Source of the DNA: PALSA-693 sp963702305
GTDB lineage: Bacteria; Actinomycetota; Acidimicrobiia; Acidimicrobiales; Palsa-688
DNA length: 64,000 nt
Assembly: GCA_963702305.1 (NCBI GenBank)
Contig: CAVPBX010000010.1
Span: forward strand, 40,593-104,592
Direction: 5' to 3'
Positions 42,910-51,415 of the stretch are shown one piece after another. The position numbers and the translations under genes were made by a program. The number at the start of each line of letters is the position of its first letter. The first letter of the stretch is position 1. Below the pieces are notes generated by a model, which saw nothing but the letters and a program-made list of their open reading frames with translations, made no database searches and had not been told where the DNA came from.

Positions 42910-44114
42910 TGAGCGACACCCGAGCCGTCCCCTTCTGCCGCACCGTCATCACCGCCGAAGCGCGCCGCGCCGCGGACCGGGTCCTCCGCTCCGGCTGGGT
43001 CACCATGGGCCCCGAGACGGAGCGCTTCGAAGCGGAGCTCGCCGCCCAGCTCGGGATCGAGCACGTGGTGGCCGTCAGCTCCTGCACCGCCGCCATCGAG
43101 CTGTCGCTGCGGGCGCTGGGGCTGCCCGCCGGCACCGGCGTCCTCACCCCGACCATCACCTTCTGCGGGGCGGTTGGCGCCATCGCCCGGGCCGGTTTGC
43201 GGCCCGTCCTGGTGGACGCCGACGAGGCGACGTTGGCGGTCTCGCCCGAGACCGTCGCCGACGCCGCCAGCCGCCAGCCGGTGGGGGCGATGGTGGCGCA
43301 GGCCATGGCCGGCTACCCCCTGGATCCGGTCCCGTTGGCCGCCGCCGCCGGTCTGTCGCCCGAGATGGTGATCGAGGACGCCGCCCACGGTCTCGGCGCG
43401 ACGGTGCGCGGCCAGCAGGTCGGGACCTTGAGCCGGGCCGGTTGCTACAGCTTCTACGCCACCAAGAACCTGCCCATCGGCGAAGGGGGCGCCATCGTCA
43501 CCAAGGACCCGGGCCTGGCCCACTGGGCCCGCCAGGCCCGCCTGCACGGCATGAGCCACGACGCCTGGCGCCGCTACGCCCCCGGGGCGCCCGCGGCGTA
43601 CCGGGTGGACCAAGAGGGCTACAAGGCGAATCTCACCGATCTGCAGGCGGCCATCGGCCGGGCCCAGCTGCGGATGTTCGACATCTGGCAGCGGCGCCGG
43701 ACCGAGTTGGCCGCCCGCTACGACGAAGAGCTGGCCGACCTCCCCGGCATCATCCTGCCGCCGCGGCCGGCCCGGGGCGGCCACGCCTGGCATCTGTACA
43801 TGATCCGCATCCGGCCCGGGTTCGGCCCGTCCCGCGACGAGACCGCCGCGGGCCTGGCGGCCGCCGGGGTGGGCACCTCGGTGCACTTCACGCCGGTCCA
43901 CCACTACACCTACTTCCAGGAGCTGCTCGGCCCCCTCCCGGCCCTACCGGTCGCCGACCGGCTGGCCGGTGAGCTGCTGTCCCTGCCGCTGCACCAGGGC
44001 TTGACGTTCCACGACATCGACGCCGTCTGCGAGGCGGTGCGTTCCCTCCATCCACCCCTTCGGGTTGGCACCCGCCAGCTCGTCCTCCGACCCAAGGCTG
44101 GCCTGATCACATGA
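42909..44114 (+). CDS. DegT/DnrJ/EryC1-family sugar aminotransferase
   Basis: 401 residues, fold type I. The PLP lysine is in CYSFYATKNLPIGEGGAIVT, the cofactor Asp in MVIEDAAHGLGA, and the start RVLRSGWVTMGPETERFEAE and VAVSSCTAAIELSLRALGL are characteristic. It should aminate the keto-sugar made by the CapD-like enzyme. The ATG overlaps the preceding stop (TGATG) and the last codons overlap the next gene (ATGA at 44111). Confidence 0.93.
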   Translation: MSDTRAVPFCRTVITAEARRAADRVLRSGWVTMGPETERFEAELAAQLGIEHVVAVSSCTAAIELSLRALGLPAGTGVLTPTITFCGAVGAIARAGLRPVLVDADEATLAVSPETVADAASRQPVGAMVAQAMAGYPLDPVPLAAAAGLSPEMVIEDAAHGLGATVRGQQVGTLSRAGCYSFYATKNLPIGEGGAIVTKDPGLAHWARQARLHGMSHDAWRRYAPGAPAAYRVDQEGYKANLTDLQAAIGRAQLRMFDIWQRRRTELAARYDEELADLPGIILPPRPARGGHAWHLYMIRIRPGFGPSRDETAAGLAAAGVGTSVHFTPVHHYTYFQELLGPLPALPVADRLAGELLSLPLHQGLTFHDIDAVCEAVRSLHPPLRVGTRQLVLRPKAGLIT

Positions 44115-45571
44115 GCGAAACGACCATGGACCTCGAGATCATCTCCCGTCAACTGGAGCCCTACGGCCCCGACGAGGACTTCCGGGTCTTCGACAGCGCC
44201 GAGTCTCCGGCCCCGGCGTCCCTGTTGGCCCGGCTCGGCGAAGGCACCGCGGGGCTCGACCTCGCGGCGCCGCCCATCGTCCTGCCCGACTTCTGTCACA
44301 AGGAGAAGTCGGAGATGCCCTCGAGCATCGCGGTGGCGACCCGCGGCGCCATCCGGCCCGCGCTGACCGACGCCGCCCTCAACTGCGGCATGGCCCTGAT
44401 GACGCTGGACATCGACAGGCCGGACCAGGCGGCGATCTCGGACTTCTACCGCAGCGTCAAGGAGCGCTTTCCCAACCCGCCGGGTTGGGGCCGTGACCTG
44501 ACCACCAAGGAGGTGCTGCGCGCCGCGGTCGAGGGCGCGGATTTCGCGGCCGAGCGGTACGGTCTCGACGAGACCGAGCTCGACCGGGTCGAAGAGCGGG
44601 GCCGGCTCGACGTGGACGCCTACGGCGGTGCCCATGCCGCCCGCCGCGAGCTGCCGTGGGTGGTGCGCCAGATGGGTCGGCTGCGCTTCGGCACCATCGG
44701 ACCCAGCACCCACTTCCTGGAGCTGCAGCAGGTGGAGGAGATCCTCGACGCCGACGCGGCCAGCCATCTCGGCCTCCAAGTGGGGCAGATCACCCTGCAG
44801 TTCCACAACGGCGGCGGGGTGCTGACCGGTCAGATCGGCGGGCTCTACGCCCGGCGCAAGAGCGCCTCCCGGCTGCTGCGCGCCGAGATGGCGGTCCAGA
44901 AGCCGCTGACGCACCTGCTGACCGCCGGGTCCCGGGACGCCCTGCGCCGCCGGCTCCACCAGTACTTCACCGAAGGCTGCCCGTCCATCCCCATCGAGGG
45001 TGACGACGGCCGGCGGTTCCTGCTCGGCACCCGCCTGTCGATGAACTACGGCTTCGCCTACCGGATGGCCACCTACGCCGCCCTGCGGCAGATGGCCCTG
45101 TCCTCGCTCGGCGCCAACACCTCGCTCGTCGTCGACTCCCCGCACAACTCCATGTACGAGGAAGAGGTCGGAGGGGCGCCGGCCTTCGTCCACCGCCACA
45201 ACGCCTGCCGGGCCCTGCCGGCGGCCCAGATGGCCGGTCATCCGGCCTTCGCCCGCACCGGCCAGCCCGTCCTGCTCCCCGGGACCAACCGGACCTCGTC
45301 GTACCTGTGCATCCCTGACGACGGCGCCCACCGGAGCCTCTACACCGCCTGCCACGGCAGCGGCAGCGTCATCTCCGAGTTCGTCCGTTCGGGCCGTTCC
45401 GGCCTCGACCCGGCCGGCCGCAGCACCCTGCGCTACCGGTACGACGCCCCCGAACCGGAGGTGGTGTCGCACTACGACGACTGCGGCGTGGACGAGGCCC
45501 TCGGCATCCTGACGAGCCACCGCCTGGTTCGGCCGGTCGTGCGGATGCGTCCGCTCGCGGTCCTGTCGTGA
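44111..45571 (+). CDS. Divergent RtcB-like protein inside the EPS operon
   Basis: 486 residues alignable with RtcB RNA ligases along their length. Retained are Cys92 (LNCGMAL), His201 (FGTIGPSTHFLELQ), His232 (LQFHNGGG), His345 (DSPHNSMYEE), FVHRHNACRALP, the GMP-site stretch GQPVLLPGTNRTSSYLCIP, and His415 in ACHGSGS, equivalent to the guanylylated histidine. The metal Asp of VDIGCGM appears as Ala89, and CHGAGR has Ser for Arg. RtcB joins RNA ends using Mn and GTP. Here it is translationally coupled to sugar genes on both sides (ATGA, GTGA), so a repurposed nucleotidyl-transfer role is possible. Confidence 0.85.
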   Translation: MSETTMDLEIISRQLEPYGPDEDFRVFDSAESPAPASLLARLGEGTAGLDLAAPPIVLPDFCHKEKSEMPSSIAVATRGAIRPALTDAALNCGMALMTLDIDRPDQAAISDFYRSVKERFPNPPGWGRDLTTKEVLRAAVEGADFAAERYGLDETELDRVEERGRLDVDAYGGAHAARRELPWVVRQMGRLRFGTIGPSTHFLELQQVEEILDADAASHLGLQVGQITLQFHNGGGVLTGQIGGLYARRKSASRLLRAEMAVQKPLTHLLTAGSRDALRRRLHQYFTEGCPSIPIEGDDGRRFLLGTRLSMNYGFAYRMATYAALRQMALSSLGANTSLVVDSPHNSMYEEEVGGAPAFVHRHNACRALPAAQMAGHPAFARTGQPVLLPGTNRTSSYLCIPDDGAHRSLYTACHGSGSVISEFVRSGRSGLDPAGRSTLRYRYDAPEPEVVSHYDDCGVDEALGILTSHRLVRPVVRMRPLAVLS

Positions 45572-45810
45572 ACCAATGGCGGTACCTGTCGTTGCCGCCG
45601 GGTCGTCGTCCACCGGGCCGCCGCCCGCTGGTCATGACGGCACCGGATCCCGATCTGCTGCGCTACCTGAGCACGTCGGTACTGTGCGTGCCGCCCGGCG
45701 GTGGTCCGTGGGTGTCAAAGGCTTGCACCCTCGCCCTGCGGGCGGCCAGGTGGCGGTGGCTGTGGCGGGCGACCACGCCGCTGCTCCGTCTCGCCAGCCG
45801 GCCGGAATGA
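45568..45810 (+). CDS. Small basic protein coupled on both sides in the EPS operon
   Basis: 80 residues, rich in Arg, Pro and Trp (LSLPPGRRPPGRRPLVMTAP, DLLRYLSTSVLCVPPGG, RWRWLWRATTPLLRL). GTG at 45568 overlaps the RtcB-like stop as GTGA, and its TGA overlaps the ATG of the next gene as ATGA. This double coupling is the reason to believe it is translated. No domain is recognised; the amphipathic Trp/Arg C-terminus could touch the membrane. Another frame in the same place is longer but lacks such coupling. Confidence 0.55.
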   Translation: MNQWRYLSLPPGRRPPGRRPLVMTAPDPDLLRYLSTSVLCVPPGGGPWVSKACTLALRAARWRWLWRATTPLLRLASRPE

Positions 45811-46863
45811 TGATGGCCGGTGGAACGGTCGAGGGGATGGCCGACGAGATGGCCGAGGAGGCCGTCTGGGGGCGGACCACCCTGACGGACCTGGTGGACG
45901 CGGTGCACGGCCGGGTGATCTGCCTCAACGGGTCCAAGGACCCCAACGCCAAGATGACGATCCTGTTCTTCGAGCCGGGCCACCAGCAGCCCTCGCTGGT
46001 GGCCAAGGTCCCGACGACCGACGCCGCCACCACCCAGGTCTGCGCCGAGGCGCGCGTCCTGAAGGCCCTGGCCGCGCTGCCGCTCGGCTCGCTGGAACGC
46101 ACCATCCCCCAGCCGGTGGGGATGGTCGAGCACCTGGGCCGGCCGGTCCTGGTGACCCGCGCCATCGTCGGCCGGTCGATGTTCGCCTCCTACCACGACT
46201 GGCGCCACACCGCCGACGCCAAGGCGGTGGCGTCCGACTTCTCCGGCGCCGGCCGGTGGCTGCACACGTTTTCCGGTATCGCCAACGGCAGGTCCTGCGA
46301 CCTGGCCGAGCTGGCGACCGGACTCCACGCCGCCCTCCAGTTCCGCTTCGGCGACGACGTGGCCCTGGCCGCCGACCTGGACTCGCTCGCCGCCGTGCAG
46401 GGCCGCCTGGCCGGGGTGGAGGTCCCGGTCGCGTTCACCCATGGCGACTTCTGGCCCGGCAACGTGCTGACCGGCGGCGGGGCGGTGAAAGGGGTGGTGG
46501 ACTGGGAGTCCGGGCACCCGGACGGCCTCTCGCTGCACGACGTGGCTCGGTTCGCGTTGACGTACTCCCTCTACCTGGACCGTCACACCGCGGCCGGCGA
46601 GGCGGTGCCCGGGCACCAGGGTTTGCGGGCCGGCCGGTGGGGCGCCGGCGTCGAATACGCCCTGTGCGGCACCGGCTGGTACCCGGCGCTGGTCGAGCGT
46701 TTCGTCGCCGAGGGTCTCGTCCGGGTCGAGCGCGCCCGCGGCCCGCTGGCGCGACGTGGTGCTGGTGGAGCTGTTGGTCATCGCAGCCCAAGCCGACCAC
46801 CGGGCCTTCGCCGGCCAGCACCTCCGGCTCTTCCGCCGGCTGACCCGGGGCGCGACGCGGTGA
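45807..46863 (+). CDS. Aminoglycoside-phosphotransferase-fold kinase, one frameshift
   Basis: Corrected length ~351 residues. Kinase-like motifs are SLVAKVPTT (ATP lysine), EARVLKALAA, then the catalytic loop AFTHGDFWPGNVLTGG with Asp and Asn, and the metal motif GVVDWESGHPDG. The family phosphorylates small molecules such as sugars, choline or antibiotics; in an EPS operon a sugar or polyol is likely. Dropping one G near 46740 (RARPA... becomes ARWRDVVLVELLVIAAQADH) restores the end at 46863. Three ATG codons in a row form the start. It overlaps the next gene by GTGA. Confidence 0.78.
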
Positions 46864-48216
46864 TCGGCACCCTGATCCGGCCGGCCGCGGAGCTGGCGCC
46901 CCCCGTCCGAGCGGACCCCGCCCCGCCCGGCGAGGTCGGCCGCCTGCCGCGGCGGCGCAGTGCCGAGCGCCTCGCCGTCTTCGCCCTGACGGCCGCCTTC
47001 ATCTTCCAGCCCATCTTGCGGCCGGCGGGTCCCGGCAACAGCTCCCCTGTCGACCTTCTCACCCTGCTGGCCCTGGTCGCCTTCGGGCTGTGGGCCGGCG
47101 TCTCCCGCCGCCGCCTACGGGCCCCGTACGCACTGGCCGTGGCCCTGTGGATCGGCGCGGGCGCCGCGTCGGGTCTGGTGTCGCCGCTGCCCGGGACCGC
47201 GTTCTTGGACCTGGCCATCGAGGTCCTCCTCTTCGGGTGGTGTTGCACGGTCGCCAACGTGCTGTCCCGCCCGGCCGCGCTGCGCTGCGCGTTGGCGGCG
47301 TGGTGCTGGGCCGGGGTCGGATGGGCCGGCCTGGTGGCCGTCGCCCACGCCGGCCACATCAGCCGCGCTCGAAGGATTCAAGCCGGCGGACGGAAACCGG
47401 GTGCTGTTCACCTTCGGGGATCCCAACTACGCCGCCGCCTACTGGGTGGTCACCATCCTGGTCATCCATGCCACCGGGGTTCCCCAGCGGCGATGGATCC
47501 GCTGGACCGGCTACGCCCTGCTGGTCTATGCCGTGGTCCTCACCGAATCCAACGGCGGTTTCCTCGAGTTGTTGATCGGCATCGCGTTCGTGATCGGGGC
47601 GCGGGTCTTCCGCCGCAGAGGATGGGTCGGCGTCGCCGCCTTCGTGCTCACCGTCGGCATGACGGTCGGCACCTTCTTCACCCTGATCCCGATGTCGCAC
47701 ATTCGCCAGTGGGCCCTCCACAGCAACCAGTCGTTTCTCGTCAACTCCCTCGGCCGCAGCGACAACAGCACCGCCCAGCGGGGCCAGCTGATCAGCGAGA
47801 GCTTCCAGCTGTGGCAGCGCACCGACGGGATCCTCGGCCTCGGTCCCATGACCACCAAGCCGCTGCTCACGAAATGGCAGTTTCCGTACGCCAAGGAGGC
47901 GCACGACGACTACATCGCCGCCCTGGTGGAACGCGGCCCGATCGGCGCGCTCGGTCTGGTGGTGCTCCTGTGCGGCGTGGTGGCGGCCGCGGCCGCCGTC
48001 CTGCGACGGCCCCTCCCGCCGGCGTTCGCGGCGGCGGTGCCGCACCCGGCCGGGCTGGTGGCCGGGGCCTTGGCCCTCGGCGTGGCCGCGACCTACTACG
48101 AGATCCTCCACTTCCGTTTCGCCTGGGCCCTCTTCGCCATCCTGGCCGTGCTGGCCCGGGCCGGCCACGACAGCCCGACACCGCGCCGGGCCGGGACCAG
48201 GACCAGGACCCCGTGA
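46860..48216 (+). CDS. O-antigen polymerase/ligase-like (Wzy) membrane protein, one frameshift
   Basis: Corrected length ~451 residues, about ten membrane helices: LAVFALTAAFIFQPIL, VDLLTLLALVAFGLWAG, ALAVALWIGAGAASGLVSPL, later WVVTILVIHATGV and VAAFVLTVGMTVGTFF. The Wzy_C-type periplasmic loop is QRGQLISESFQLWQR, GILGLGPMTTK, EAHDDYIAALVERGPIGALG. One extra base near 47364 breaks the frame (HAGHIS then ALEGFKPADGNRVLFTFGDP). It should polymerise flipped repeat units outside the membrane. Its TGA overlaps the ATG of the flippase gene. Confidence 0.82.
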
Positions 48217-49505
48217 TGCCGCGCCTCCGGTTGCCCGCGGGCGGCCACAGCCGGGCCACGGCCACCAACCTGGCCGCCCAGGGTGGGGCGCTGGCCGCGG
48301 TCACGATCAGCAGCCTGCTGGTCGCCCGCTCCGGCGGTCCGACGGTGCTGGGCGAGTACGCCCTGCTGCGGATCCTGCCCTGGCTGTTCGGGGTGGTGCT
48401 GTCGTGCGGCCTGCCGGTGGCGTCGGCCTTCCATCTCGCCGGCGCCCGCGACGGGGCGGCCCGCCTGCGTGCCACCCTGCTGGTGATGCTGGTCGTGTCC
48501 GCGGTCGGCGGCATGGGCATCTGGATCGTCTCGGCCGGCGTGGTCCGCGGCGTGCTGCTGCACCAGCTGGCCTTGTGGCAGGTGGCCGTGGCTACCCCGC
48601 TGGTGGCGACCCAGCTGATCACCGTGACCGGCAAAGCCTGCTGCCAGGGGCGGGAGGACATCGCCGGCTCCAACCTGATCATCGTGGCCGAGGAAGCCTG
48701 GTTCGTCGTGACCTACCCGGCGGTTGTCTTCTTCGTCGGCCTGCACGGTGTGGACGCGGTGCTCGCCGCCTTGGTGTCCTCCGGCGCCCTGGCGGCCGTG
48801 ACCGCCTGGGCCCGCCTGGCCCGGAAGGGTTTCCTCCACGGTCTGGGCGCCCCCAGCCAGGAGCTGGCCCGGACGGTGCTGGCCTACGGCAGCCGGGCCC
48901 AGGCGGGCAACCTGCTGTGGCTGATGAACCTCCGGTTCGACGTGCTGCTCCTGGCCGCCCTCGGCACCCCCACCCAGGTCGGGGTGTACGTGGTGGCCAC
49001 CAAGGTGGGGGAGTTGATGCGGCTCATACCGACCGCGGTCAACTACGTCTGCTACCCCCGCTACGCCGGCTTGGGCCCGTTGGAGGCCGGTCGGGACGCC
49101 CGGCACCTGGCCGGGCGGGCCGCCATCCTCACCACCGCCACCACCCCGTTCGTGGCCCTCGCCGCCATCATCGGCCTGCCGCTCATCTACGGGAAGGCCT
49201 TCTCCGGGGCCGTCGCCCCCGCCCTGCTGATCGTGGCCGGCCTCGCCCCCGAGGGCTCGGCGGCCGTGGCCTCGGCCTTCCTGTGCGGTCAAGGGCGCCC
49301 GGGGCTCAACTCGGTCGGCATGGCCGCAGGGGCGGCGGTCACCGTCGCCTGTGACGTGGTGCTGATCCCGGTGCTGGGCATCGTCGGCGCCGGGCTGACG
49401 TCGGGGCTGGCCTACCTCACGGCCACCGGGGTGCTCACGTTGATGATGCGCCGGACCTCGGCGCCGGCACCGGCCTATCCATCCATGCGCGCGGCCCTCT
49501 CGTGA
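48216..49505 (+). CDS. Wzx-type polysaccharide flippase
   Basis: 429 residues with about 12 membrane helices. The start TNLAAQGGALAAVTISSLLV, GPTVLGEYALLRILPWLFGV and AYGSRAQAGNLLWLMNLRFD are typical of the MATE/Wzx (polysaccharide_synt) family, as is the C-terminal LIYGKAFSGAVAPALLIVAG. It moves the undecaprenyl-linked repeat unit outward. A single continuous frame links it with two upstream genes, but the overlapping stop/start TGATG at 48214-48218 marks the true start. Confidence 0.88.
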   Translation: MPRLRLPAGGHSRATATNLAAQGGALAAVTISSLLVARSGGPTVLGEYALLRILPWLFGVVLSCGLPVASAFHLAGARDGAARLRATLLVMLVVSAVGGMGIWIVSAGVVRGVLLHQLALWQVAVATPLVATQLITVTGKACCQGREDIAGSNLIIVAEEAWFVVTYPAVVFFVGLHGVDAVLAALVSSGALAAVTAWARLARKGFLHGLGAPSQELARTVLAYGSRAQAGNLLWLMNLRFDVLLLAALGTPTQVGVYVVATKVGELMRLIPTAVNYVCYPRYAGLGPLEAGRDARHLAGRAAILTTATTPFVALAAIIGLPLIYGKAFSGAVAPALLIVAGLAPEGSAAVASAFLCGQGRPGLNSVGMAAGAAVTVACDVVLIPVLGIVGAGLTSGLAYLTATGVLTLMMRRTSAPAPAYPSMRAALS

Positions 49506-50137
49506 CCGCGGCCCAGGCATCCGGGGTGGCCACCGACACGGCCGCCCGGCGGGTGGTGGACGTCGCCGTCAGCCTTCTCGCGCTCGTCCTGCTGGCCCCG
49601 ATCCTGATCGTGATCTCGGTGGCGATCGTGGCCACCGACCCCGGCGGCGCCTTCTACCGCCAGATCCGGGTGGGGCGCGACGGGCGGGAGTTTCACCTGA
49701 TCAAGTTCCGTTCCATGGTCAGCGACGCCGACCGGGTCGGACCGATGGTCAGCGCCGCCCACGACCCCCGGATCACGACCGTGGGCCGGTGGCTGCGCCG
49801 GACCAAGCTGGACGAGCTGCCGCAGCTGATCAACGTGTTTCGCGGCGACATGACCCTCATCGGGCCCCGGCCCGAGGTGCCCCGGTACCTCGTCCACTAC
49901 CAGGAGACCGAACGGCTGGTGCTCGCGGTGCGCCCCGGCCTCACCGGCCCCGGCCAGGTGCGCTATTCCCGCAGCCAGGCCGCAGAGCTCGACGGCGCCG
50001 CCGACCCCGAACAGTGCTACCTCACGACCCAGCTGCACCCGAAGCTGGCCACCGAGCTCGACTATCTCGGCCGGCGCAGCCTCCGGGCGGACCTCGGGAT
50101 CCTGGTCGCCACCGGGCTGACGCTGCTGCGCGGGTAG
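49502..50137 (+). CDS. Initiating sugar-phosphate transferase (WcaJ/RfbP-like)
   Basis: 211 residues. One membrane segment (AVSLLALVLLAPILIVISVA) precedes the bacterial sugar transferase domain with FYRQIRVGRDGREFHLIKFR, MVSDAD, RRTKLDELPQLINVFRGDMT, IGPRPEVPRYL and the RPGLTGPGQVRYS ending. It transfers a sugar-1-phosphate to undecaprenyl phosphate and starts the repeat unit. This is the short, single-helix form. GTG overlaps the flippase TGA. It closes the EPS operon, 65 bases before holB. Confidence 0.93.
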   Translation: MTAAQASGVATDTAARRVVDVAVSLLALVLLAPILIVISVAIVATDPGGAFYRQIRVGRDGREFHLIKFRSMVSDADRVGPMVSAAHDPRITTVGRWLRRTKLDELPQLINVFRGDMTLIGPRPEVPRYLVHYQETERLVLAVRPGLTGPGQVRYSRSQAAELDGAADPEQCYLTTQLHPKLATELDYLGRRSLRADLGILVATGLTLLRG

Positions 50138-50202
50138 CCCACCCGCCGCCGCCGGAGGGGGCGGACGAAAGGTCGCAGCCCGGTGGCAGACTGGCGGCCG
50201 GC

Positions 50203-51321
50203 ATGGGTGACGTCTACGCGGAGGTGGTCGGGCAGGAGCGGGCGCGGGCGGCGCTGGCCGCGGCCGCGGTCCGTCCGGTGCACTCCTACCTGTTTGTCGG
50301 CCCGCCCGGGACGGGGAAGGCCGCGGCCGCCCGTGGGTTCGCGGCGGCCCTGCTGTGCACCGCCAGCCCGCCGGACGGGACGTGCGAGAGCTGCCGGCGG
50401 GTCCTGGCCGGGGTGCACCCGGACGTGATCGACATCGAGCGGGAAGGGGCGTCGATCAGCATCGACACCGCCCGGGAGGTGACCCGGCTGGCCATGACCG
50501 GCCCGCTCGAGGGGGCCCGCAAGATCCTGGTGCTCCACGATTTCCACCTGGTGCGCGACGCCGGGCCGGCGCTGTTGAAGACCATCGAGGAGCCGCCCGC
50601 GTCAACGGTGTTCATCATTCTGGCCGAGCACCTGCCGGCCGAGCTGGTGACCATCGCCAGCCGCTGCGTAGAGGTCGACTTCGATCCGCTCAGCCCGGCC
50701 CAGGTGGCCGCGGTCCTGGAAGCGGAGGGCCTGCCCGCGGCCCGGGCCGGGGAGCTGGCGCTGGCGTCGGGGGGTCGGCTCGACCGGGCCCGGCTGCTGG
50801 CGGCGGACCAGGGATTCGAATCGCGGCGCCGGGCCTGGCTGGAGGTTCCCGGCCGGCTGGACGGGACCGGCGCCACCGCCGCGGTCGTGGCGGACCAGCT
50901 GCTGGGCTTGCTGGACGCCAGCGTGGAGCCCCTCCGCGTCCGCCACGACGACGAACGGGCGGCCCTGGAGGAGCGCAACACCAAGGCCGTGGAGTTCACC
51001 GGCAAGGGGGGCGGCCGGGCCGGGACCCGGGCCGCCAAGGCCGCGCTCACCAGCGGGGTGAAGGAGCTGGAGGAACGCCAGCGGCGCGAGGTGCGCCGCC
51101 AGCGCACCGACGAGCTGCGGGCCGGGCTGGCCACCCTGGCCGGCGCCTACCGGGACCGACTGGGTGGGCCGGCCGCCGAACCCGGCGCTCGCCGCCGGCG
51201 GACCTCGGCGCTGCAGGCCATCGACGACATCAACGCCCTGGGCCGGGACCTGCAGTACAACCCGGCCGAGTTGCTGCAGCTGCAGGCCCTGCTGATGCGC
51301 TTGAGCCGGACCGGCTCCTAG
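50203..51321 (+). CDS. holB: DNA polymerase III delta' subunit
   Basis: 372 residues. The Walker A is FVGPPGTGKA (31-40), with the zinc-binding cysteines in CTASPPDGTCESC, then GVHPDVIDIEREG, LVLHDFHLVRDAGPALLKTI, the SRC-like ASRCVEVDFDPLS and a helical C-terminus. It is part of the clamp-loader. The ATG at 50203 is chosen because the protein family begins at this point; the open frame extends further upstream. Its usual neighbour tmk is 22.7 kb away. Confidence 0.92.
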   Translation: MGDVYAEVVGQERARAALAAAAVRPVHSYLFVGPPGTGKAAAARGFAAALLCTASPPDGTCESCRRVLAGVHPDVIDIEREGASISIDTAREVTRLAMTGPLEGARKILVLHDFHLVRDAGPALLKTIEEPPASTVFIILAEHLPAELVTIASRCVEVDFDPLSPAQVAAVLEAEGLPAARAGELALASGGRLDRARLLAADQGFESRRRAWLEVPGRLDGTGATAAVVADQLLGLLDASVEPLRVRHDDERAALEERNTKAVEFTGKGGGRAGTRAAKAALTSGVKELEERQRREVRRQRTDELRAGLATLAGAYRDRLGGPAAEPGARRRRTSALQAIDDINALGRDLQYNPAELLQLQALLMRLSRTGS

Positions 51322-51351
51322 GCCCGCCGCCGCGCCGGGTGGTGTTACCGG

Positions 51352-51415
51352 CTCAGGGGTGCTGGCGTTCAGGGGTCCTGGCGTTCAGGGATGCTGCCGT
51401 TCAGGGATGCTGGCC
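51352..51415. repeat. Four 16-base tandem repeats between convergent genes
   Basis: Units at 51352, 51368, 51384 and 51400 follow the pattern TTCAGGGATGCTGGCG with 1-3 changes each. The last unit contains the stop codon (51401-51403) and last codons of the leftward LuxR gene. The array fills the space between holB and that gene. It may vary by slippage and slightly change the regulator's C-terminus. Confidence 0.75.

Noticed and set aside
45576..49505. A single 1309-residue open frame spanning kinase, polymerase and flippase
   Set aside because: It is produced by two one-base gains and by 4-base overlaps that happen to keep the phase open. The three parts are separate genes with their own stops in the correct frames.
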